Source: Candidatus Saccharimonadia bacterium (lineage in GTDB: Bacteria; Patescibacteriota; Saccharimonadia; Saccharimonadales; UBA4665). Taken from it: a stretch of DNA of 8,323 bases. A model generated the notes under the pieces. That model saw nothing but the letters and a program-made list of their open reading frames with translations, was not told where the DNA came from and made no database searches. Shown one piece after another: positions 1-5,536 of this stretch. The first letter of the stretch is position 1, and each line of letters opens with the position of its first letter. Location: NCBI GenBank assembly GCA_023268595.1, contig JALQUD010000044.1, positions 1 through 8,323 of the forward strand. The letters run 5' to 3'. The position numbers and the translations under genes were made by a program.

Positions 1-1985
1 GCAAAGGTCGCCGCCAAGACGATACCAGCCGAGGTGATCACGCTACCGGTAGCCACCAGACCTACCAGTACGCCCTTACGCGTACCCAGCCGCAACGATT
101 CCTCACGTACCCGCGTCATCAGGAAAATATTGTAGTCGATGCCAAGCGCAACCAGGAAGATGAAGCCGAACAGCACCACCGACGGGTCGGCACCAGGAAA
201 GCCCAGCACATGGTTGAACACCAGCGCTGAGACGCCAAGGATGGCAGCGACTGACAGGGTAGTGGTGAACAATAGTAATAGCGGCGCCAGGATGGAGCGC
301 AATAATGCCATCAGGATTAGCGTTATGACCACCAGGACGACCGGGATGATCAAGCTGCGGTCACGTTGGGCAGTAGTGCGCGTATCCAACTGAACGGCCG
401 ATGCGCCGCCAACTCGTATGACTGGATCAAGCCGGTGAAGCGCCTGACGCAAGCGAACGATGGTATCCTGCGCCTGACGTGAATCCGCATCATCACGCAG
501 CGTCGCCTGTAGCAAGGCTTCGCCATTGACGACCGTCGGCTTTGCCGACGCCAAGGCCGGCGGCAATCCACTGGCCGCTTTGCCGAGCGGCACCGTTCCC
601 GACGGCGAGTCCTTAGCCACAGCCGAGACCGCCGCCACACCGGTATCCGCTTCGACCAGACCAGCAGCCTGCGCCAGCTTGTCGGCGGGGACGATCACCT
701 GCGTCGGCGTTCCGGAGCCACCAGGAAAATGATCGTTGATGATGTCCTGGCCGTCACGTGCCTGCGAATCGCCAAGTATCAGATCACTCTGGGGCACGCC
801 GCCAGCCTTGAGCTGGGTCAAGCCGAAAGAGGCAACCAGCAGCACGGCCGCGGTGACGATCCAGATAGGACGAGCCTTGCGTGCAACTAAACGTGAGATG
901 CGTGGCCAAAGTCCGCCCGCTTGGTAGTGACGTTTTTCCGGCGTCGCCTCCGTATCAAGAACGGGTATCCGTGGCCAGAAAACCTTGCGTCCCCATGGCA
1001 TCAGCAGGCTCGGCAAGAACGTCAGGGTCGCTATGACCGCTAAAACGATACCGATGGCACCGACCGGTCCGAGCGCCTTGTTGGAATTGAGGTCGGATAG
1101 CAGCAGACATAACAGTCCGGCCGTCACCGTACCGCCTGCCGCCAGTATCGGCTCAAGTGAGCGCTTCCAACTGGCACGCACCGCCTGGTAGGTCTCGGCG
1201 TGGCGCATCAGTTCCTCGCGGTAGCGTGCCACGAAGAGTAACGCGTAGTCGGTCGCGGCACCGATCACCAGGATGAACAGGATACCCTGGACCTGGCCGT
1301 TGAGCGTAACCACACCCATCTTTGCCAGGTAGTACACCAGCAGGATAGCTCCACAGAGCGCAAACATGGAATTGATAAGCACCAGGAAGGGTAGCACCGG
1401 CGAACGATACACCGCCAGCAAGATGATGAACACGACCGCCAGGGCGACGCCCAGCAGCAGGCCATCTATACCGGCGAAAGCGCCGGATAGGTCCTGCAAG
1501 AAACCGACCGGTCCGCTGATCTTATATCCGACCGGCAGACGCGCGTCATCCAGTACGTCTTTGAGCCGGTCGGTAAAGATTTCCGTATCGGCATCGCTCG
1601 CAATGTTCACTACCAGCAGGGCGGCTTTGCCGTCCTGGGAAGGAATCGGCGGCGACACGCCACCCTTAACCACACCCGGCAGCGACGAGACCGGACCGGC
1701 CAACCCGCGCAGTCTTGTCAGATCTTCCGTCGTCAGGCGCTGCTGGCCACCGAACACTATGATGGCCGGGATAGTCTTACGGTCCTGGAACTTCCTTAGC
1801 TCCTCGTTGACTTTGGTCGATTCGGCACTGGCCGGCAGGAAGGTCGCCTGATCATTGCTGGAGACATCGGCGATCTTACCGAAAATCGGTCCACCGAAGG
1901 AACCGATACCCAGCCAGACGGCTATCAACAACGCAGGGATGGCTACCCGCAACAATTTCGATACTTTGAAGGGTGATGTACTCAT
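1..1985 (-). CDS. MMPL/RND-family membrane transporter, C-terminus cut by window edge
   Basis: The frame is open from the ATG at 1983-1985 to the left edge, about 661 codons. It starts MSTSPFKVSKLLRVAIPALL, with a first membrane helix at about residues 11-28. A long outer loop follows, then a cluster of helices at about 165-330, a helix near 370-388, a second outer loop, and a second cluster beginning near 542. This duplicated layout is that of the MMPL (YdfJ/MmpL-like) branch of RND transporters. The two Asp-Tyr pairs expected in the proton relay are visible: D246-Y247 in ATDYALLF and D617-Y618 in GIDYNIFL, each followed by an R-(Y/V)-R-E-E segment. Relatives are about 700-750 residues long, so roughly the last two helices are missing here. 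Family members export lipids, siderophores or drugs using the proton gradient; the substrate cannot be told from this sequence. The start lies 26 bases after the Nudix stop on the same strand. Confidence 0.93.
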   Translation of the reverse strand, partial: MSTSPFKVSKLLRVAIPALLIAVWLGIGSFGGPIFGKIADVSSNDQATFLPASAESTKVNEELRKFQDRKTIPAIIVFGGQQRLTTEDLTRLRGLAGPVSSLPGVVKGGVSPPIPSQDGKAALLVVNIASDADTEIFTDRLKDVLDDARLPVGYKISGPVGFLQDLSGAFAGIDGLLLGVALAVVFIILLAVYRSPVLPFLVLINSMFALCGAILLVYYLAKMGVVTLNGQVQGILFILVIGAATDYALLFVARYREELMRHAETYQAVRASWKRSLEPILAAGGTVTAGLLCLLLSDLNSNKALGPVGAIGIVLAVIATLTFLPSLLMPWGRKVFWPRIPVLDTEATPEKRHYQAGGLWPRISRLVARKARPIWIVTAAVLLVASFGLTQLKAGGVPQSDLILGDSQARDGQDIINDHFPGGSGTPTQVIVPADKLAQAAGLVEADTGVAAVSAVAKDSPSGTVPLGKAASGLPPALASAKPTVVNGEALLQATLRDDADSRQAQDTIVRLRQALHRLDPVIRVGGASAVQLDTRTTAQRDRSLIIPVVLVVITLILMALLRSILAPLLLLFTTTLSVAAILGVSALVFNHVLGFPGADPSVVLFGFIFLVALGIDYNIFLMTRVREESLRLGTRKGVLVGLVATGSVITSAGIVLAATF

Positions 1986-1996
1986 ATTTACATCAT

Positions 1997-2002
1997 ACTA
2001 TA
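1997..2002 (-). promoter_or_regulatory. -10 box of the MMPL transporter gene
   Basis: On the minus strand TATAGT ends 11 bases before the transporter ATG, in the short gap after the Nudix gene. Transcription would begin about 5 bases before the ATG. There is no Shine-Dalgarno sequence and no convincing -35 box. The expected transcript is leaderless or nearly so. Confidence 0.5.
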
Positions 2003-2011
2003 CCGTCTCGC

Positions 2012-2464
2012 TCAGGATACTTTCCAACCGTCATCGCCATACGGCTCACCGGCCGCGATAGCCTCCAACGCCTTCCTGACGGTCGGCACGGTATTGCCTG
2101 GCAAGTCGGTCACATCGAACCATTCAAGCGCGCTGCATTTTTCCGGCTCCATATTGCTGGCTTCGCCTTGCCAAGAAGACACTTCAAAGTAAAAATCGAC
2201 ACGTTCATCGGCATTATCGGGCACCTCCGAACGGCGGTGCATCACGTAAGCCAGGCGCAAATTGTCGCTATCCACCATGATACCCAACTCTTCCGCCGCC
2301 TCACGGGCTGCCGCCGCCGTAAGCGTCTCGCCACCGTCGACATGTCCGGCGGGCAATGAAAAGTCGCCGTCGCGATAACCGGTATTCTTACGCTGCAGCA
2401 TCAATATGCGGTCTCCGTCACGTATCACCAGATACACGGCAGGTATCAGTTTGAAGCGGTCCAT
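2012..2464 (-). CDS. Nudix hydrolase (MutT/NUDIX family)
   Basis: This 150-residue protein has a perfect Nudix box, G-x5-E-x7-REUxEExGU, at residues 40-62: G40, E46 and R54-E55, with the metal-binding pair E58-E59 in REAAEELGI. The length is normal for a single-domain Nudix enzyme. Such enzymes hydrolyse nucleoside diphosphates linked to another group, such as damaged dNTPs, nucleotide sugars or cofactors, using Mg2+ in the cytosol. The substrate cannot be assigned from sequence. The ATG at 2462-2464 is preceded by GGAGGA six bases upstream, the only clear Shine-Dalgarno sequence in the left block, which fixes the start. The gene lies 90 bases after the kinase gene and 26 bases before the transporter on the same strand. 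It could be translated from a kinase-nudix-transporter message, in contrast to its leaderless-looking neighbours. Confidence 0.95.
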   Translation of the reverse strand: MDRFKLIPAVYLVIRDGDRILMLQRKNTGYRDGDFSLPAGHVDGGETLTAAAAREAAEELGIMVDSDNLRLAYVMHRRSEVPDNADERVDFYFEVSSWQGEASNMEPEKCSALEWFDVTDLPGNTVPTVRKALEAIAAGEPYGDDGWKVS

Positions 2465-2469
2465 ATCAT

Positions 2470-2475
2470 TCCTCC
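2470..2475 (-). promoter_or_regulatory. Shine-Dalgarno sequence of the Nudix gene
   Basis: On the minus strand GGAGGA is followed by five bases and then the Nudix ATG. It stands out because the kinase, transporter, histidine kinase and pseudouridine synthase starts lack one. It suggests that this gene is read from a longer message. Confidence 0.7.
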
Positions 2476-2554
2476 GTCAGTTATCCATACCAGTGTAGCT
2501 ATGTGGTGCCGCTAAGCAACCTCGGATTCCGCTGCAGGGAACGGCGAACGTACA

Positions 2555-3121
2555 TTATCTGCGTAATCTGCCGATCGCCATCTCAAAGGTATGCAGCTGT
2601 TCATCAAACGGCACCTCGCCACTGATCTTAATGAGATTCTCGTCAGCCCCGGGTAATTCAGTGCGTTTATCAAACAGATCGACCAGTTTGCGCATCAGGG
2701 CCTCATCATACCGATGGCTATCGGCGCGGTCGTCACGGCTGATGCCGCGCTCATAGGCTGTTTCTTTGCTGGTACGGATCCACACCAAGACCGGCAGGGC
2801 CTCGCACTCAACCGCTAATTGTTCGATACCGCGACGGTCAGACCGCCTAACCATCTGCGCGTCGTACACTACCGACATGCCCGCTTTGAGCGTCTGCCGG
2901 GCCGCATACTCCATAGCCCCGAATACGTCGTCATACAATCGCCGTTTGTCACTGACCCTAAGCTCCTCTATACGCTGGTGCGATCCGAACATAGCCAGCC
3001 GTAAGGCGTCCGAGTTCAACGTCACTGCCGGCAGAGAGTCGGCCAGACGCGTGGCGAAGTATGTCTTACCCGATCCGGGCATACCGATGAACATGATGAC
3101 GAGTGGTTTCTGTGGCTTCAT
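2555..3121 (-). CDS. Small P-loop ATPase/kinase (AAA_33-like, zeta toxin/polynucleotide kinase fold)
   Basis: This is a 188-residue soluble protein. A Walker A motif, GMPGSGKT, lies at residues 13-20 after a hydrophobic beta strand (LVIMFI). N36-S37-D38 follows at the usual place for a substrate-binding Asp in this kinase group. A second strand, SVVYDA, ends in D87 and is a Walker B-like candidate. An Arg-rich stretch around R125-R132 fits the lid. The order and size match AAA_33/zeta-toxin-like kinases, which phosphorylate nucleic-acid ends, nucleotides, sugars or other small molecules. No substrate can be named. There is no partner antitoxin next to it, so a toxin role is not favoured. It is the first protein gene after the tRNA terminator. 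A TATACT box eight bases before the ATG, and no Shine-Dalgarno, suggest its own leaderless transcript. Confidence 0.88.
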   Translation of the reverse strand: MKPQKPLVIMFIGMPGSGKTYFATRLADSLPAVTLNSDALRLAMFGSHQRIEELRVSDKRRLYDDVFGAMEYAARQTLKAGMSVVYDAQMVRRSDRRGIEQLAVECEALPVLVWIRTSKETAYERGISRDDRADSHRYDEALMRKLVDLFDKRTELPGADENLIKISGEVPFDEQLHTFEMAIGRLRR

Positions 3122-3129
3122 TGACTGAC

Positions 3130-3135
3130 AGTATA
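3130..3135 (-). promoter_or_regulatory. -10 box of the P-loop kinase gene
   Basis: On the minus strand TATACT is followed by eight bases and then the kinase ATG. This places the transcription start at or within a base or two of the start codon. No -35 box near TTGACA is seen at 16-18 bases upstream. The box lies downstream of the tRNA terminator, so it would restart transcription for the kinase. Confidence 0.55.
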
Positions 3136-3181
3136 CGCTAGAAGACCATGAAGGTAGCCACTGTGTCCGGTCCCCAATGAG

Positions 3182-3223
3182 CAGTAAAAAAGGACCATCT
3201 TTGCAGATGATCCTTTTTTACTG
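3182..3223 (-). terminator. Rho-independent terminator of tRNA-Glu (symmetrical, possibly bidirectional)
   Basis: An 18-position stem (3182-3199 against 3206-3223) has a single C-A mismatch and a six-base loop. It contains a run of six A on one arm and six T on the other, so either strand would yield a hairpin followed by a U-rich stretch. The outer base pairs include two bases of the tRNA CCA end, so the terminator begins inside the tRNA 3' end. Nothing is transcribed toward it from the plus strand, so its job is to end the tRNA transcript. Confidence 0.9.
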
Positions 3224-3296
3224 GTGACCTCACGGGGAATCGAACCCCGATTGCAAGGATGAGAACCTTGTGTCCTAACCGTTAGACGATGAGGCC
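3222..3296 (-). tRNA. tRNA-Glu, anticodon CTC
   Basis: The 75-base minus-strand sequence folds into a full cloverleaf. The acceptor stem GGCCTCA pairs with TGAGGTC, with one G-T wobble. The D arm is GTCT/GGAC. The anticodon stem CAAGG/CCTTG has the loop TTCTCAT, giving anticodon CTC (3261-3263) with T33 and A37 in place. The variable loop has four bases. The T arm is CGGGG TTCGAAT CCCCG. The discriminator is A and CCA is encoded. CTC reads GAG codons for glutamate. The terminator follows directly. The start of the transcript is uncertain; the best promoter candidate lies about 140 bases upstream. Confidence 0.97.
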
Positions 3297-3307
3297 GAAG
3301 CGGAGGA

Positions 3308-3416
3308 TGAACTGAAAACGTGCTTGCATGTTTTCATTCAGTCCGAGCATTCGGGCGTATATGGCGCAGCCATATGAGGCCATGAGTGAAGCAAAGTGCA
3401 CGCGTGATTCACTTTA
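3308..3416 (-). other. Chain of four potential hairpins in the tRNA-Glu upstream region
   Basis: Between the tRNA 5' end and 3440 there is no credible gene. Four stems follow one another: GAAAACGTG with CATGTTTTC (3314-3322/3327-3335, one G-U pair); CCGA/TCGG (3343-3346/3351-3354); ATATGGC/GCCATAT with a three-base loop (3359-3365/3369-3375); and AAAGTG/CACTTT (3393-3398/3410-3415). If the promoter near 3450 is used, these stems lie in the 5' leader of the tRNA precursor and would be removed by RNase P. They could also belong to a separate small RNA. The strand is a guess from the tRNA direction. Confidence 0.35.
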
Positions 3417-3437
3417 CGTCATTTTTAACGCTGCTTT

Positions 3438-3466
3438 ATCCTACCATATCCACCCCTGCAAGTCCA
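3438..3466 (-). promoter_or_regulatory. Candidate promoter for the tRNA-Glu transcript
   Basis: On the minus strand TGGACT (3461-3466) is followed by 17 bases and TAGGAT (3438-3443), the latter preceded by TGG like an extended -10. Each box matches consensus at four of six positions. Transcription would start near 3431 and run through the hairpin chain into the tRNA. Confidence 0.35.
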
Positions 3467-3467
3467 C

Positions 3468-3552
3468 CGTAACATGGATGAGACAACGGCCGGCCGGACA
3501 GGGTATGACGTCCGCGACGTCGCCATGTTCCGGCCGAGCCGTTGCCGTTACG
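3468..3552. repeat. Long imperfect inverted repeat after the small-protein gene pair
   Basis: The core at 3484-3544 pairs as CAACGGC/GCCGTTG, then CGGCCGGA/TCCGGCCG after a one-base bulge, then a central GACGTC-cgc-GACGTC hairpin. Outer arms CGTAAC (3468-3473) and GTTACG (3547-3552) can extend it. It starts 8 bases past the stop of the 59-codon gene. It could slow or end that transcript, but no T-run follows on either strand, so it is not a standard intrinsic terminator. Whether copies occur elsewhere in the genome cannot be seen here. Confidence 0.6.
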
Positions 3553-3560
3553 TATCCCTC

Positions 3561-3740
3561 CTAGGACAACCGGGCCTTCAGCCGCTTCTGCAGATCGTCA
3601 GCTTCGATGATGGCCTGTTCGATGTGCTGCCGCGCTACCGGGTCAGACTCGGCGGCGAGCTTGCGCTTGAGGCTGCTGAGCCGCTGACAGGCGTTCAGCC
3701 ATCTGACATACTTCGCGGGACTGTCCAACACGGTCTCCAT
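3561..3740 (-). CDS. Small charged helical protein, 59 residues, unknown function
   Basis: I do not recognise a family. The protein starts METVLDSPAKYVRWLNACQR and is highly charged, with Lys/Arg and Glu/Asp spaced as in amphipathic helices; it ends DDLQKRLKARLS. It has no signal peptide or membrane segment. The frame is also open upstream to an ATG at 3833. That extra part would be a Ser/Pro/Ala-rich stretch lying inside the neighbouring gene in another frame, so I chose the ATG at 3738-3740. This start is 16 bases after the stop of the 62-codon gene, with only a weak GGCAGG before it, which suggests translational coupling. Codon third positions are mostly G or C, as expected for real coding sequence here. 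A WL-x-A segment followed by a Lys/Arg-rich helix resembles the neighbour (see findings). Confidence 0.5.
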   Translation of the reverse strand: METVLDSPAKYVRWLNACQRLSSLKRKLAAESDPVARQHIEQAIIEADDLQKRLKARLS

Positions 3741-3756
3741 GCCTGCCGATGCCGGA

Positions 3757-3945
3757 CTACTCGGGGCGGCCGAGGGCCCGCTCGTCGAGCTGCTTGCGGA
3801 GCTCGCTTGCGGTGCCGGCGTACTCGGCGGCACGGTTCAGGCACTCCTTGCGTTGCTTGTCGGTCACCGCATGCTTCGCGGCGTTGCGCCAGTTGGCCTC
3901 GTCAGTAGAAGCACTCAGCCATTGCCCGTACAGTTGGTCGCCCAT
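3757..3945 (-). CDS. Small charged helical protein, 62 residues, unknown function
   Basis: No family is recognised. It starts MGDQLYGQWLSASTDEANWR and continues as a Lys/Arg/Glu-rich helical stretch ending SELRKQLDERALGRPE. It has no membrane or signal segment and one Cys. Codon third positions are strongly G/C, supporting real coding. A TGA lies two codons before the ATG in the same frame, so the start cannot lie further upstream. GGATGA nine to four bases before the ATG is a modest ribosome binding site. The gene is divergent from the histidine kinase and is the first of a two-gene unit with the 59-codon gene. Its position beside a two-component pair could mean functional linkage, but nothing in the sequence shows it. 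Confidence 0.5.
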   Translation of the reverse strand: MGDQLYGQWLSASTDEANWRNAAKHAVTDKQRKECLNRAAEYAGTASELRKQLDERALGRPE

Positions 3946-4039
3946 GTGTCATCCATTCGTAGATGCGACGCATGACATGTCCATGCCATAACATCCGGAT
4001 AGGGAACTACGGCAGTAAACCACACATACGGACTTGTGT

Positions 4040-4058
4040 ATATTGCTCATGCCAATAT
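4040..4058. promoter_or_regulatory. Dyad in the divergent spacer, possible operator
   Basis: ATATTG, seven bases, CAATAT forms a perfect 6-base inverted repeat with an operator-like 19-base span. It lies 34 bases before the -35 box of the histidine kinase promoter, in the spacer shared with the small-protein genes. No protein bound to it can be named. Confidence 0.3.
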
Positions 4059-4091
4059 TGCCTCGTAATAGGCAGACGCACGGCTTTATCA

Positions 4092-4120
4092 TTGCGTCAA
4101 ACGGCACGAACAGCCATAAT
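4092..4120 (+). promoter_or_regulatory. Promoter of the histidine kinase gene
   Basis: TTGCGT (4092-4097) and CATAAT (4115-4120) are separated by exactly 17 bases. Transcription would start at about 4127-4128, some six bases before the ATG at 4134, with no ribosome binding site. This placement supports 4134 as the start codon, not the further upstream ATG at 3963. Confidence 0.65.
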
Positions 4121-4133
4121 TAGCTCTACCATT

Positions 4134-5471
4134 ATGCAAATGCAGCCCGTTGACGCCACGACACAAAAAATCATCATCGCCATCCTTACCGTATTACTGG
4201 TCGTGCTATGTTACGTCATCTGGCGGGTGATGCGCCGGAGCAAGACCGGGACAAGCGCCGAGGCCGACAAGCTGCAGGACTCGCTGCGCGACGAGAAGAT
4301 GAAGTCCTCAATAATCCTGTCGGCTATCGAGGACGGCGTGGTGCTCATAGACCAGCAGATGACCATCCAGTCGTTCAACCAAGGCGCCAGCAACATCACC
4401 GGCTGGCCCACCGACGAAGCGCTTAAGCTGCACTGCGACGCCGTCATCAAACTGGTCGACGCCAAAAATAATACCTACGCGTCAGACGACTATCCGTTCA
4501 GCAAGATCTTCCAGGTAGGACAGACCATCCATGACAACGACGCCTTCCTGGTAACGCGCAACAACAAGCAGACGCCGATATCACTGCGCGTGTCGCCGCT
4601 GGTAGACGAGAAGGGTAAGATCTATGCCGCCGTCGGTGTTTTCCGGGACGTGGCACAGGAGCGCGAAGAAGAGCAGCGCCGGGCCGATTTCATCAGTACC
4701 GCCAGCCACGAGATGCGCACGCCCGTGGCTGCCATCGAAGGCTATCTGGCGCTGGCGCTCAACGACAAAGTCAGCACCATCGACGCCCGGGCCAGGGGAT
4801 ATCTGGAAAAAGCCCACGCCAGCACCCAGCACCTCGGCCAGCTGTTCCAGGACCTGCTGACCAGCGCCAAGGCCGAGGACGGCCGCCTGAGCAGCCATCC
4901 GACGGTGATCGAGATGAGTTCCTACTTGGAGCAGCTATCCCAGGACCTCAAGTTCTCCGCCGAGAAGAAGGGCCTGTTCAGTGAATTCGTGCTTGGCTCC
5001 AGTGACGTTATCGACGCCAGCGCCGGCGCCAACGTCATCAAACCGCTGTACTACGTGTTCGCCGATCCCGATCGCTTGCGTGAAGTCATAACCAACCTGT
5101 TCGACAACGCCTGCAAGTACACACCCGAAGGCAAAGTCACGCTCGGCATCACCGCCAACAAGGATGTCGTCCAGTTCTACATCAAAGACACCGGCGCCGG
5201 CATTCCGGCAGAGGACATCCCGCACCTGTTCCAGAAGTTTTACCGCGTCGATAGCTCCGCCACCCGCACCATCGGCGGCACCGGCCTGGGCCTGTTCATC
5301 TGCCGCAAGATCATCGAGCTATACAGCGGCCACATCTGGGTCGAAAGCCAGGTCGGCAAGGGTAGCAGCTTCCTGGTCAACCTGCCGCGCATAGACTCAG
5401 CCAAGGCCGAACAGCTCAAGAACCAGGCAGTACTACCGGAGATAGTCCCCATGGGCGACGCCATGCTATAA
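4134..5471 (+). CDS. Membrane-anchored PAS sensor histidine kinase
   Basis: With the ATG at 4134 the protein has 445 residues. One membrane helix lies at about 12-30 after a very short outer segment, then a charged linker (40-57). A PAS domain with its C-terminal cap spans about 58-175. The HisKA domain has H-box SHEMRTP with phospho-acceptor H192. The HATPase_c domain has the N box around N321-N325, G1 DTGAG (352-356), F box FQKFYR from 366, and G2 GGTGLGL (381-387). All catalytic motifs are intact. With so little protein outside the membrane, the signal is probably sensed in the cytosol through PAS or at the membrane. It autophosphorylates on H192 and should pass the phosphate to the regulator encoded 65 bases downstream. 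The frame is open further upstream to 3963, but that part is Cys-rich, lies before the promoter and looks non-coding. Confidence 0.96.
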   Translation: MQMQPVDATTQKIIIAILTVLLVVLCYVIWRVMRRSKTGTSAEADKLQDSLRDEKMKSSIILSAIEDGVVLIDQQMTIQSFNQGASNITGWPTDEALKLHCDAVIKLVDAKNNTYASDDYPFSKIFQVGQTIHDNDAFLVTRNNKQTPISLRVSPLVDEKGKIYAAVGVFRDVAQEREEEQRRADFISTASHEMRTPVAAIEGYLALALNDKVSTIDARARGYLEKAHASTQHLGQLFQDLLTSAKAEDGRLSSHPTVIEMSSYLEQLSQDLKFSAEKKGLFSEFVLGSSDVIDASAGANVIKPLYYVFADPDRLREVITNLFDNACKYTPEGKVTLGITANKDVVQFYIKDTGAGIPAEDIPHLFQKFYRVDSSATRTIGGTGLGLFICRKIIELYSGHIWVESQVGKGSSFLVNLPRIDSAKAEQLKNQAVLPEIVPMGDAML

Positions 5472-5472
5472 T
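5464..5472 (+). promoter_or_regulatory. Extended -10 element overlapping the histidine kinase stop codon
   Basis: TGCTATAAT is a perfect extended -10 motif that contains the TAA stop of the kinase gene. No -35 box is visible. Transcription from about 5479 would give the response regulator gene its own message with a leader near 58 bases. A second, weaker TAATAC lies at 5510-5515. Confidence 0.4.
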
Positions 5473-5536
5473 TGCTATGACATATAGCTTATGCTTTTGA
5501 TACAAACGCTAATACCCAATAACGAGAATACGCACC

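Noticed and set aside
139..1851. Plus-strand open frames within the transporter region, including one of 161 codons at 1366-1851.
   Set aside because: The minus-strand frame encodes a clear MMPL protein with both Asp-Tyr pairs across the whole region; the plus frames have no protein-like features.
2555..3121. A zeta-type toxin of a toxin-antitoxin system.
   Set aside because: The fold is similar, but no small antitoxin gene lies next to it: the neighbours are a tRNA gene with its terminator and a Nudix gene.
3741..3833. A longer 90-residue version of the 59-residue protein, starting at an ATG at 3833.
   Set aside because: The added Ser/Pro/Ala-rich part overlaps the coding sequence of the 62-residue protein in another frame and looks like a shadow of it. 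The shorter start is preferred.
3963..4133. An in-frame 57-residue Cys-rich extension of the histidine kinase, looking like a small metal-binding domain.
   Set aside because: It lies before a well-spaced promoter, has no ribosome binding site, and contains rare-looking, non-domain-like sequence. The protein makes sense with a start at 4134.
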